Assembly (NCBI GenBank): GCA_003212315.1
Contig: QCQB01000005.1
Location: 43,196-107,195, forward strand
From: SAR116 cluster bacterium AG-447-C21
GTDB taxonomy: Bacteria; Pseudomonadota; Alphaproteobacteria; Thalassobaculales; Thalassobaculaceae
DNA: 64,000 nt
Direction of reading: 5' to 3'
Part shown: piece after piece, positions 55,702-63,646 of the stretch
Position numbering within the stretch: position 1 is the first letter of the stretch
Layout of the letters: each line of letters starts with the position of its first letter
The notes under the pieces: generated by a model
The model's database searches: none
Seen by the model: the letters and a program-made list of their open reading frames with translations, nothing else
Told to the model about the DNA's origin: nothing
Translations under genes and position numbers: made by a program

Positions 55702-56898
55702 CTATAAACCTGCGGTAAAGTTTCCAATCACCCCCTTTTTCTTCAAATTCTTGATCGTAAGCGCACTGTAGCCAAGTTCCGTCAATACCTCCTCGTTGTG
55801 CTCGCCTATATGCGGGCTATGAGTGAGGCGGTCGTTAGTCTCCGGAATAGGCTGACCTGGAATAGTCGCCATTGGAATACGCCCTAAAGTATCATTTTCA
55901 ACCAAGCGTATGGCATTGACTGCTTGAACCTGTGCATCCTCAAATAGATCAATATGGGTCTGTACCTTCGCATTCAAGATATCGGCTTTGGAAATCAACT
56001 TATTCCATTCGTCGCTGGTCTTGGTCTCAATGATAGGGCGGATTTGGGACAGCAAAAAATCACCGTTGGCGACTCTCTGACGCGGCCCAACGAAGCGCGG
56101 ATCGTCACTCCATTCCTCCTTACCGATTAAGGTACAAAAACTCTTAAACTGGGTGTCGCGGCGGGCATTAATCGATATAAAGCCATCCTTCGTTTTGAAA
56201 CTTCCGACCGGCATGCCGATAGGTTCCGCATCTCCGCCTTGGAGATAGGACTCCATAATTGCAGCCTCTTGGAAAACCATGGCTGATTCCAACAGACTGG
56301 TTTCGATCAGCTTGCCTTTGCCCCTCATTGCCTGTGCGTACAAAGCGGCAGCGGCTGCCTGAAAAGCATAGAGACCGCTGGCAAAGTCGATCGCCAACAT
56401 GTTGATCCGTTGCGGCAGACCGTTGATATCACGATTGATCGACATCATTCCGGTATATGCCTGCATCACGGAATCGGTCGCGGGTTGATGGCGACGCGGT
56501 CCTTTCTGACCAAACCCAGTAACCGCGACGTAGATGACTTTTGAGTTTGTCTTGACGACAGAATCATAATCGAGGCCAAATTTTACCAGCTTTCCAACCC
56601 GATAATTCTGGATCATTACGTTGCATTCAGTAGCTAGTTGTTTTGCAATCTCTATTCCGTCAGGCGCCTTCAAATCAACGGCAAGGCTCCGCTTTCCACG
56701 ATTAACTACAACTGAATGGGCTGTCTGATCGCCAACGGCTTTGCCAAGCTGGCGACCCCAGCATCCAGCACCAGGCGGTTCTAATTTTATTACGTCAGCA
56801 CCGTTGCGAGCGAAATGCATGCCGCAATAAGGTCCTGCAACGCCTTGACTAAGGTCGAGCACTTTTACTCCTTCGAAGGGCAGATCATCATGCACCAT
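55702..56898 (-). CDS. CaiB/BaiF-type CoA transferase (family III)
   Basis: 398 residues. VLDLSQGVAGPYCGMHFARNGADVIKLEPP, NRGKRSLAVDLKAPDG, and the active-site Asp in MLAIDFASGLYAFQ identify a family III CoA transferase, which swaps CoA between acids such as carnitine, formate or succinate. Base composition is unusual: two 60-base lines I counted are 57-58% GC, against about 40% for its neighbours. It lies beside tRNA-Phe, a common integration site, which suggests horizontal acquisition. No integrase or att duplication is seen. Substrate unknown. Confidence 0.93.
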   Translation of the reverse strand: MVHDDLPFEGVKVLDLSQGVAGPYCGMHFARNGADVIKLEPPGAGCWGRQLGKAVGDQTAHSVVVNRGKRSLAVDLKAPDGIEIAKQLATECNVMIQNYRVGKLVKFGLDYDSVVKTNSKVIYVAVTGFGQKGPRRHQPATDSVMQAYTGMMSINRDINGLPQRINMLAIDFASGLYAFQAAAAALYAQAMRGKGKLIETSLLESAMVFQEAAIMESYLQGGDAEPIGMPVGSFKTKDGFISINARRDTQFKSFCTLIGKEEWSDDPRFVGPRQRVANGDFLLSQIRPIIETKTSDEWNKLISKADILNAKVQTHIDLFEDAQVQAVNAIRLVENDTLGRIPMATIPGQPIPETNDRLTHSPHIGEHNEEVLTELGYSALTIKNLKKKGVIGNFTAGL

Positions 56899-57078
56899 TT
56901 ATTTAACCTCCAATCGAATTCATATAGTCCGTTCCAAGTACCCATATAACCTAAACAACGCGCCATTATCAGCCATCATGCCGAAATTATTCTAACTCAC
57001 GAGCACTTTACGCTTTATATAGTTGTTTTTATTATTTAAGTACCTTGTAACCAGATACCCCAATCGTCAATTAACCTC

Positions 57079-57096
57079 ATATCATCGTGGTGATAT
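57079..57096. promoter_or_regulatory. Operator-like imperfect palindrome upstream of asparaginase
   Basis: ATATCATCGTGGTGATAT, perfect in the outer 6 bp on each side, 100 bp upstream of the asparaginase ATG in the 298-bp divergent region with CaiB. Suits a dimeric regulator. No regulator assigned. Confidence 0.3.
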
Positions 57097-57196
57097 AAAA
57101 ATATTTGAGAATTAAGAAAAGTTTTTAAACTAGTTCAGAAATAATATTTGGACATATGATAATTAGGCAAACACAACTTTCGGGAGCAGCACATAA

Positions 57197-58228
57197 ATGG
57201 CTAAACCCCTAATTGATTTACCAGTCAATACTCAAGCCCCTCTCCAAGTTCATGTGAATAGAAACGGTTCCAAAGAGAGCATGCATGAAATTGATGTGGC
57301 TGTTTGTGATGCAGATGGAAAAGTTATATTGGGTATGGGTGATGAAGAAAGCGTGATTTTTCCTCGATCTGCAATGAAACCCCTTCAAGCTATTGCACTT
57401 GTCGAACTTCTAAACTCGTCAGCCAATATTCCTGAGTTTTCAACCGCTGAAATTGCGTTGATTTGTGCAAGCCATAATGGTGAAATATTTCATACTGAGG
57501 CTGTAACTAAGTTACTTGATAAATTTGACATATCAATTGATGAGCTGATTTGTGGTGCTCACTGGTCAACGCATCAAGAAACGATGATATCGCAGGCCAG
57601 ACGCATGGATGAACCCCATAAAGTCCATAATAATTGCAGCGGCAAACATGCCGGCATGTTGATCCTCTCAAAACTTTTGAATGGCAGGACGTCCGGCTAT
57701 GCTAACCTGACCAATATGGTCCAACAGCGAATCCTAGGCACTTTAGAGTTCATGACCGGTTTAGATTTGTTGCAGTACACACATGGCATAGATGGCTGTG
57801 GTGCGCCCGTGTTTTCAGCCCCGCTGGGAAATTGGGCAAGGGCATTTGCTCTATTTGCCGGTGGCGGCGAACTACCTGAAACAAGGCATAACGCTTGCCA
57901 GAGAATACGTAAGAGTATAGCAGCAGAGCCATTATACATTGCCGGTCATGATAGAGCGTGTACCGCTATAAACTCAGCTTATGGCGAAGCAATTACCGTT
58001 AAAACGGGTGCTGAGGGTGTTTATTCTGCTGCATTTCATGAATTAGGTCTCGGAACCGTGCTAAAAGCCAGAGACGGTAGCAAAAGAGGAGCAGAAGTTG
58101 CTATAGGCGCAGTTATACGAGCTTTAGGTTATCCAACAGATGGCTTGGTTAAGAACTTCTTCGAACCAAGGCTACTAAACTGGGCTGGGGAAGAGGTTGG
58201 CGACATTACCATGCCACAGTTCCTGTAA
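57197..58228 (+). CDS. L-asparaginase II (Rhizobium-type)
   Basis: 343 residues. MHEIDVAVCDADGKVILGMGDEESVIFPRSAMKPLQAIALVE, ASHNGE, and HNNCSGKHAGMLILS with YTHGIDGCGAPVF identify the asparaginase family of the Rhizobium etli AnsA type, unrelated to the E. coli type. Hydrolyses L-asparagine to aspartate and ammonia, here cytoplasmic (no signal). ATG with a CGGGAGCAG site upstream. Divergent from CaiB; a small broken gene converges on its 3' end. Confidence 0.9.
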   Translation: MAKPLIDLPVNTQAPLQVHVNRNGSKESMHEIDVAVCDADGKVILGMGDEESVIFPRSAMKPLQAIALVELLNSSANIPEFSTAEIALICASHNGEIFHTEAVTKLLDKFDISIDELICGAHWSTHQETMISQARRMDEPHKVHNNCSGKHAGMLILSKLLNGRTSGYANLTNMVQQRILGTLEFMTGLDLLQYTHGIDGCGAPVFSAPLGNWARAFALFAGGGELPETRHNACQRIRKSIAAEPLYIAGHDRACTAINSAYGEAITVKTGAEGVYSAAFHELGLGTVLKARDGSKRGAEVAIGAVIRALGYPTDGLVKNFFEPRLLNWAGEEVGDITMPQFL

Positions 58229-58232
58229 GGTT

Positions 58233-58393
58233 TTAGCTGTTTGAAGCCTTTTTTGGCTGCTTTACTTGAAAGTATCCGCCCGGTCTCTTAAACCAGTTAG
58301 AATAAGCATCAACTGTTGCGGAGTCTTGGAGCTTCTGAAACGAGGTTTTCGCATCACTGCATTACCTTGGTTTACAGCAAACGCGTCCGCCAT
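58233..58393 (-). pseudogene. Small ORF apparently frameshifted in an AAAA run
   Basis: An ATG at 58393 with a GAGG site 7 bases upstream reads MADAFAVNQGNAVMRK and then a low-quality frame ending at 58262. Adding one A to the AAAA run near codon 16 joins it to the much more protein-like KTSFQKLQDSATVDAYSNWFKRPGGYFQV, ending at 58233, for 53 residues. Either a one-base deletion or a programmed shift. Family not recognised. Confidence 0.35.
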
Positions 58394-58643
58394 ATTTAAG
58401 CCTCAAACGTCTTGTGGCGCTGAGAATGCATCTATTTAAATGGATTGTTATTAATTAAAAGGGCTATCTTGCTATCTATACGAAAAGTAGAAGTGGATCT
58501 ATTACTAGATTGGTGACAGCTTGACTAACGCGTCAAGCGTTATCACGCACAGGCATATGGCTTTCGCAATAGTCCAAGTGCATAAAACGATTATTGAAGG
58601 TGCTTTAAATCAGAACTATTTGCTAATAGGAGGTAAATGACAC
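58394..58643. other. 250-bp leader region upstream of the PanB-like gene
   Basis: Contains two overlapping inverted repeats (58519-58542) and a perfect AGGAGGT ribosome site before the PanB-like ATG. With the broken small ORF it fills the 415-bp gap after asparaginase. No coding sequence supported in this part. Confidence 0.5.
58519..58542 (+). promoter_or_regulatory. Two overlapping, mutually exclusive hairpins
   Basis: GCTTGAC-TAACGC-GTCAAGC (58519-58538) is a perfect 7-bp inverted repeat. Its loop TAACGC is itself an exact complement of GCGTTA at 58537-58542, forming a second hairpin that cannot coexist with the first. As RNA this is a switch-like arrangement; as DNA, nested operators. 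It lies about 102 bp upstream of the PanB-like ATG. Confidence 0.5.
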
Positions 58644-59492
58644 ATGAAGCGTATTTATGAATTTGCACGCAAACCAGCAATTCGAAATTATACAATTTTG
58701 GATCTTCAAGACCTGAAGGTAACAGGCAAAAAGCTATCTATGGCCAACCCATCAAATGCCGATGAAATTCGAGCCTGTAAAGAAGCGGGTATTGATTTAT
58801 TCGTTGTTGGTATGGATCAAATAGACGATGTTCGCTCCATCGCACCAACGCATTTCGCTCGTGTGGGATCAAGATGGGCACAGTTCGACTCTAACGAAGA
58901 ACTCCTAGCTGATGCCTTCGAAGCAATGCGTCGTGGTGCGGACATGTATTATACTTTGCGTTCACTTAATGCCATAGAGATGATGACACGCGAAGGCATA
59001 CCGGTACAAAGCCATATAGGGCTCATACCCACTTTCAGTCACTATTGCGGTGGTTTGCGTGGATGGGGCCGCAAAGCTGATGAAGCACTTAAAATATTTG
59101 AGACCCTCAAACGAATGGAAGACGTAGGCGTAATTGCTGTGGAAGCAGAGTGTATAGCCGAAGAAGTGTTAGAAGCAGTCAATAAAAAAACCTCTATTGT
59201 GACCTTCTCATTGGGGTCGGGTATGGCGGGCGATGTGATAATGTCTTTTGTAGCTGATATTTGCGGTGAAGCTAGCGAAGAGGATAGACCACCAAAACAT
59301 GCTCATGCCTTCGGCAATGTTGGACGCTTACACAAACAGATCCATGACGAACGCGTTGCTGCCCTTGGTCAATTTCACAGCGAAGTAGTTGAAGGCAACT
59401 TCCCATATCAACAAACCAACATCTCAATGCATGAGGGAGAAAGAGATAAATTTCTCGAGGCTCTTGATAAATGGAGCCCAACGCATCAATGA
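58644..59492 (+). CDS. PanB-superfamily protein lacking usual metal ligands
   Basis: 282 residues resembling ketopantoate hydroxymethyltransferase in fold and spacing: GIDLFVVGMD, REGIPVQSHIGLIPTFSHYCGGLRGWGR, VGVIAVEAECIAEEVLEAVNKKTSIVTFSLGSG. The catalytic-type Glu169 (E-C) is kept, but by my alignment the positions of the three PanB metal ligands (Asp, Asp and the Glu of KIEGG) read Asn or Asp-poor sequence and TLRS, so it may not bind Mg2+ like PanB. Probably a PEP-mutase/isocitrate-lyase superfamily enzyme with another substrate. Strong AGGAGGT site. Confidence 0.72.
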   Translation: MKRIYEFARKPAIRNYTILDLQDLKVTGKKLSMANPSNADEIRACKEAGIDLFVVGMDQIDDVRSIAPTHFARVGSRWAQFDSNEELLADAFEAMRRGADMYYTLRSLNAIEMMTREGIPVQSHIGLIPTFSHYCGGLRGWGRKADEALKIFETLKRMEDVGVIAVEAECIAEEVLEAVNKKTSIVTFSLGSGMAGDVIMSFVADICGEASEEDRPPKHAHAFGNVGRLHKQIHDERVAALGQFHSEVVEGNFPYQQTNISMHEGERDKFLEALDKWSPTHQ

Positions 59493-59517
59493 CGGGTGGA
59501 TTTAAATATGGGTAATT

Positions 59518-59580
59518 ATGGATATTAAGATAAAAAGACTTTAGTCACTGGTGCAAGTAATGCTGTTAATGGGTTTGAGG
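59518..59580 (+). pseudogene. Possible remnant of an SDR gene N-terminus
   Basis: Starting 26 bp after the PanB-like stop, ATG at 59518 begins MDIK and, after restoring one base, reads DKKTLVTGASNAVNG, similar to the first strand and NAD-binding TGAS of short-chain dehydrogenases. It then ends in a terminator hairpin. Only about 20 codons survive, so this is weak. Confidence 0.3.
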
Positions 59581-59611
59581 AGCAAAAAATCTTCCTCAAA
59601 CCTTGGTTTTT
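59571..59611 (+). terminator. Intrinsic terminator downstream of the PanB-like gene
   Basis: GGTTTGAGGA (59572-59581) and TCCTCAAACC (59593-59602) form a perfect 10-bp stem, with an 11-base loop, followed by TTGGTTTTT. Clear rho-independent terminator. Confidence 0.88.
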
Positions 59612-59854
59612 GCAAAAATTTAAACACTTTAGCAGGGCATATAACTCGCCACTTGGCACCATTCTCGTTAGATATTCTTGCTATATTAATACACACGTAA
59701 CGTAGACTAGCGTGATATAGATGACAATTGATGCATTTTCGTTATTACTGCATTCTATAAACTCTGCTTCCATTTATTATTTAATGATTTATTAGAAGAA
59801 GCCCCTCAGAAGCGGTAATGCCGAAACTGACTACAAAAAGGATATTAAATTGTT
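59612..59854. other. 243-bp AT-rich gap before the EmrB-like gene
   Basis: No RNA gene or repeat recognised. With the SDR remnant and terminator it completes the roughly 360-bp gap after the PanB-like gene. Contains the ATG at 59818 that may be the original start of the downstream transporter. Confidence 0.4.
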
Positions 59855-61327
59855 TTGTGGATATTGATTACCTGCACTCTTGTGACAACTCTCTATGGAA
59901 CAAATTTGACGATTGCAAATGTTTCGTTACCACAAATCCAAGGTGCATTATCAGCCAGCCCAGATCAAATCTCCTGGGTCGTCACATCAAATTTAATTGC
60001 AACCGCGGTTACCATTCCACTGGCGGGTTGGATAGCAAATAGGTTTGGCCGACGGCGTTCTATGATATGGGGCGTTACTGGTTTCGCCATCGCGACCTTA
60101 ATGTGTGGTCTCTCTTCATCTCTTGCTGAGCTCATTTTATGGCGTATCTTACAATCGGCTTTTTGTTCACCACTAGCGGCTATCGCGCAGTCTGTCGTTA
60201 TTGATGAATTTACCGGTGAGAGAAGAGCGAAGGCCACATCTATTTACATGATGGGTGTAGGAATACCTGCCACCGTCGCGCCGATAATAAGTGGATATGT
60301 CTGTGAAGAATTATCTTGGTCCTGGGTATTTTTCATTTTGGTACCAGTAGCATTTCTTGCTCTATTTGGATTATTAAAGTCGATAAAACCCGACCCACCA
60401 AGCCCAAGGAATATAACACTTGATTGGATTGGATTTATCAGTTTAGCAGTTATGATCGCGTGCATTCAATTAGTGCTTGATCGTGGAGAACGCGAAGAAT
60501 GGTTGAGTTCAGGTGAAATTTTATTCGAATGTTTTTTAATTATAATATTTGGTTGGATATTTTTCTCTCATAGTTTAACGGCCAAACTTCCATTATTTGA
60601 TCTACGTCTTTTCCTAGAGCGCAATTTTGCATTGGGTATCGGCATACATTGTATATTCGGAATGTTATTTGTTACACCGATGGTGCTTATCCCTTCAATG
60701 CTTCAACAGCTTACTGAGGTGCCCGACTTCACAGTTGGTATCCTAATAAGTCTACGTTTTATAGCGACAGCAATAGCAATGCTAATAATGGTGTTTTTCG
60801 CAAGCCAGTGGAGTCCAAAATTCCTGCTCTTACTTGGATTTGGTCTTCACACATACGCCGGAATTCAAATGGCTACATTTGATATGAACACATCAATATT
60901 TGAGATGGCTTGGGCGTTATCAATTACAGGGTTAGGCGTTGGTTTTTTATGGGTTCCTATGACCATAGTGACATTTTCGAATTTAGACCCAAAACGTTCT
61001 GTAGAAGGTGCCATGATGTGGAATTTTATGCGTAGCATCGGGTCGAGCTTTTACATTTCATTGAGTTTTATCGTTATTTTTCATACACAAAAGATTAATT
61101 ATGCAACTCTCGTGCAATGGATAAATCCATACATCAATCACTTAAAAAGTGATTTTCTGGCGGGCGATCAAGCCAGTCTCATTAATGCAGCCGGAGAGAT
61201 CAGCCAACAAGCTACCAACATAAGTTATATCAATAGCTTCAATTTTTTCTTATGGACCTCGTTACTCGCTTACCCTTTAATTATGTTAATTTCATGGCCC
61301 CCCAAAAGCATGGGCAATAAATCTTAA
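59855..61327 (+). CDS. DHA2-family multidrug exporter (EmrB-like), N-terminus possibly frameshifted
   Basis: 490 residues from a TTG, about 14 membrane helices. TIANVSLPQIQGALSASPDQISWVVTSNLIATAVTIPLAGWIANRFGRRRSMIWG and LDRGEREEWLSSGEI closely match EmrB. The TTG start lacks the basic N-tail expected; an ATG at 59818 (MPKLTTKRILNC) in another frame would join it if one T were removed from the TTTT at 59853-59856, giving a normal N-terminus. So either the gene has a recent one-base insertion or the TTG is used. No EmrA partner is adjacent. Overlaps the helicase gene's 3' end by 4 bp, convergent. Confidence 0.85.
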   Translation: MWILITCTLVTTLYGTNLTIANVSLPQIQGALSASPDQISWVVTSNLIATAVTIPLAGWIANRFGRRRSMIWGVTGFAIATLMCGLSSSLAELILWRILQSAFCSPLAAIAQSVVIDEFTGERRAKATSIYMMGVGIPATVAPIISGYVCEELSWSWVFFILVPVAFLALFGLLKSIKPDPPSPRNITLDWIGFISLAVMIACIQLVLDRGEREEWLSSGEILFECFLIIIFGWIFFSHSLTAKLPLFDLRLFLERNFALGIGIHCIFGMLFVTPMVLIPSMLQQLTEVPDFTVGILISLRFIATAIAMLIMVFFASQWSPKFLLLLGFGLHTYAGIQMATFDMNTSIFEMAWALSITGLGVGFLWVPMTIVTFSNLDPKRSVEGAMMWNFMRSIGSSFYISLSFIVIFHTQKINYATLVQWINPYINHLKSDFLAGDQASLINAAGEISQQATNISYINSFNFFLWTSLLAYPLIMLISWPPKSMGNKS

Positions 61328-63165
61328 CTAGCTTTCTTTTGCATATGTTCTGCCGCATTGAAATAAGGTAGATTATCTCGGCTGGAACATCCCATCACGG
61401 CCAGTCTTTCAGCAATCCTGAGGGCCTTGAGATATTTTCGCTCTATCTCAATATCTGAATGGTCTGCTAAAATATTACCGCACAGAGATATGCCGTAGTG
61501 CGATTGGAGAGTGCGTATTTGTTTTCCTGCTAGCATTCCATTTGCTATGAGCGTTAACTGAAAATCATCTTGCTTAACTATTTGAATTTTTTTATCTACG
61601 AGATAGGCTCGTATTTTTGCTTCTGTATTTAACGCAACATCCCAAAATTCAGATTCAGAATTGGTAGCTTCGCTGGAGACTTCTGAAAACGCCATGCAGA
61701 AAGCAAGAAATACCATTTCTTTGGGTTCGGCAGACTTCCAAGCCGCGTTTCCAAGTGTTCCCCATATTGATAAGTCCATCTCCTGATAAACCTTCTCAAC
61801 TCTATCGTAAAAAAGTCTTCTCAGCCCAATTTCATTGAGGGTGCTGTCTATTTTCTGCTCTTTACGAATATCGATCGAAGCAACCGATCCACAAACGGGA
61901 CACCCACTATCTGAGTATGTATTCTTCTTGTAGATATGAGAACAACGAAGACCCGTACTCAATTTGTTTTCGCATAGTAAATAAATATTATCATTATCAT
62001 CATGCTCGAGCTGTTGCCCAATCCAGTTAAAACGATTTTTAAATTGCACATAGGAACGACGATGGTTCCACAAACTCCATTGCAACTTTTCCACTGGACC
62101 AAACGTGCTCCAGTTCGAACTAACATCTATTACAACACATTTTTCCTTACCTGGTGCGGAACGAAGACCTCTTCCAACGGTTTGTCCCCAAACAACTTTA
62201 GATAAAGTTGGGCGAAGATGAACAATTATATTACAGTGAGGATTATCCCAACCTTCGGCGAGAACACCAACCGAGACCATCGCCTCTATTTCCCCATCTT
62301 CATGCTGTTTAAGTAACCTCATTCGTTCTGTTATTGGAGTATTAGCAGTCACTATTGCTACTTGAATACCTGCTTGCTCAATTTTTTCTAATGTCGCCTC
62401 TGCGACCGTTACATCGGGGCAAAACCAAGCTGAAATCGGCTTGGGAGAGACGTTTTTCCTCTCCTCTTCATAAATAAAGAGGGCATAATCAATCATCGAG
62501 GACTTTACGATTGCTGGCGCTAATTTGGAAACTGGAAAATCGCCTGAGCTAATATCTATACTTTTTAAGTCAAGGTCATGAACAAAGTGCGGCCTATAGA
62601 TTGGTGGCACCAAGATGCCTTCTTCTATTAAAGTCTCAATATCCGCACAGTCAATGATCGCGTCAAAAGCCAAATTCAGCTGGTCTCGCTGATCTCCGGT
62701 TCTTCGTTCAGGTGACGCGGTGAGCCCCATGAATTGGGCGTTCGATTTCCCATAGTTTTCAAAATCATCTAGGATTTTCTTATACCCGGACCCATTCGGT
62801 GAAACTCGATGAGCCTCATCCACTATAATAAGATCCGCTAGTCTTATGGCTTCTTCTAAAACGTCTTTAGCCCGCATATTTGTCGAAAGTAAAATGTCAT
62901 AATCATTGAAAGCTGGGCCCGAGTCCGACAAAGATAATTTACGAACCTTGTGACGTTTACTTAACGCACGCTCAAGTTGCTCTAAAAGAACTAACCGATG
63001 ACACAGAACTAATATTTTTTTTTCTTTGTAAAATCTCTCCACAATTTCACTAGCGAGGATCGTTTTCCCTGCCCCCGTCGGAGCTTTGAGAATAAATCTC
63101 TTATTTTGTTTAATGATTGAGGGATATTCATCTATTATCTTTTGTTGCCAGCTTCTCAGAATCAT
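61324..63165 (-). CDS. SF2 DEAD/DEAH helicase with C-terminal zinc motif (RadD-like)
   Basis: 613 residues. Walker A APTGAGKT at 28-35, DEAH at 115-118, motif III LTASPERR, and motif VI VVWGQTVGRGLR. A four-cysteine cluster (CENKLSTGLRC ... GCPVCG) follows the helicase core, as in RadD (YejH). The last 180 residues are not recognised. RadD family members act in recombination-repair of double-strand breaks. A resolvase/ERCC3-like restriction-associated helicase is an alternative, but no restriction genes are seen beside it. Confidence 0.85.
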   Translation of the reverse strand: MILRSWQQKIIDEYPSIIKQNKRFILKAPTGAGKTILASEIVERFYKEKKILVLCHRLVLLEQLERALSKRHKVRKLSLSDSGPAFNDYDILLSTNMRAKDVLEEAIRLADLIIVDEAHRVSPNGSGYKKILDDFENYGKSNAQFMGLTASPERRTGDQRDQLNLAFDAIIDCADIETLIEEGILVPPIYRPHFVHDLDLKSIDISSGDFPVSKLAPAIVKSSMIDYALFIYEEERKNVSPKPISAWFCPDVTVAEATLEKIEQAGIQVAIVTANTPITERMRLLKQHEDGEIEAMVSVGVLAEGWDNPHCNIIVHLRPTLSKVVWGQTVGRGLRSAPGKEKCVVIDVSSNWSTFGPVEKLQWSLWNHRRSYVQFKNRFNWIGQQLEHDDNDNIYLLCENKLSTGLRCSHIYKKNTYSDSGCPVCGSVASIDIRKEQKIDSTLNEIGLRRLFYDRVEKVYQEMDLSIWGTLGNAAWKSAEPKEMVFLAFCMAFSEVSSEATNSESEFWDVALNTEAKIRAYLVDKKIQIVKQDDFQLTLIANGMLAGKQIRTLQSHYGISLCGNILADHSDIEIERKYLKALRIAERLAVMGCSSRDNLPYFNAAEHMQKKAS

Positions 63166-63346
63166 TAGGTTTATATCACTTCGTTTTTATTTTATTTGAT
63201 AACCGAGCTTTTATATCACTCTATTTCTCTAACAGCAGAGAAATAATACCGTAGGCAATTAAATTCAACCGCGTCACCCGAACTAACTAAGCAATCTGGT
63301 GAGGACCTTATATTTATTAAACAAATTCTTTAAACTCATCAACGGT

Positions 63347-63436
63347 TGGCGGTGGGGGTGGGATTTGAACCCACGGTACGCTTTCACGCACAACGGTTTT
63401 CGAGACCGCCCCGTTCAGCCACTCCGGCACCCCACC
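63347..63436 (-). tRNA. tRNA-Ser(CGA)
   Basis: 90 bases with encoded CCA. Acceptor GGTGGGG pairs with CCCCACC, the anticodon loop CTCGAAA has anticodon CGA (reads UCG) and a long variable arm TTGTGCGTGAAAGCGTACCG marks a class II serine tRNA. T arm GTGGGTTCAAATCCCAC. Lies between the helicase gene and rplU. Confidence 0.96.
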
Positions 63437-63555
63437 ATAATTAGGCACTTTGCCTTTGTTTACTAGTTCATTGGTATATAGCCAACATCTTTCTTAAATT
63501 TAAGAGATAAAGCATATTTTTTAGCGATTTTGCTCTTATAAATCACCTTTCTCAG

Positions 63556-63583
63556 TTGACAGTCGCAGCTTGCACTGTATATT
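63556..63583 (+). promoter_or_regulatory. Strong promoter of rplU
   Basis: TTGACA at 63556-63561 and TATATT at 63578-63583, 16 bp apart, the best sigma-70 match I found in the window. Predicted leader about 57 bases before the ATG at 63647. Confidence 0.8.
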
Positions 63584-63646
63584 CCCCCGCTACGCTTTGT
63601 TAATAATTACCACCGTGCATGTAAATCTGTAAAAAAGAGTTATGCT

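Noticed and set aside
55515-57196. Genomic island boundary with duplicated tRNA-Phe 3' end
   Set aside because: I looked for a second copy of the tRNA 3' end nearby and found none; no integrase is present.
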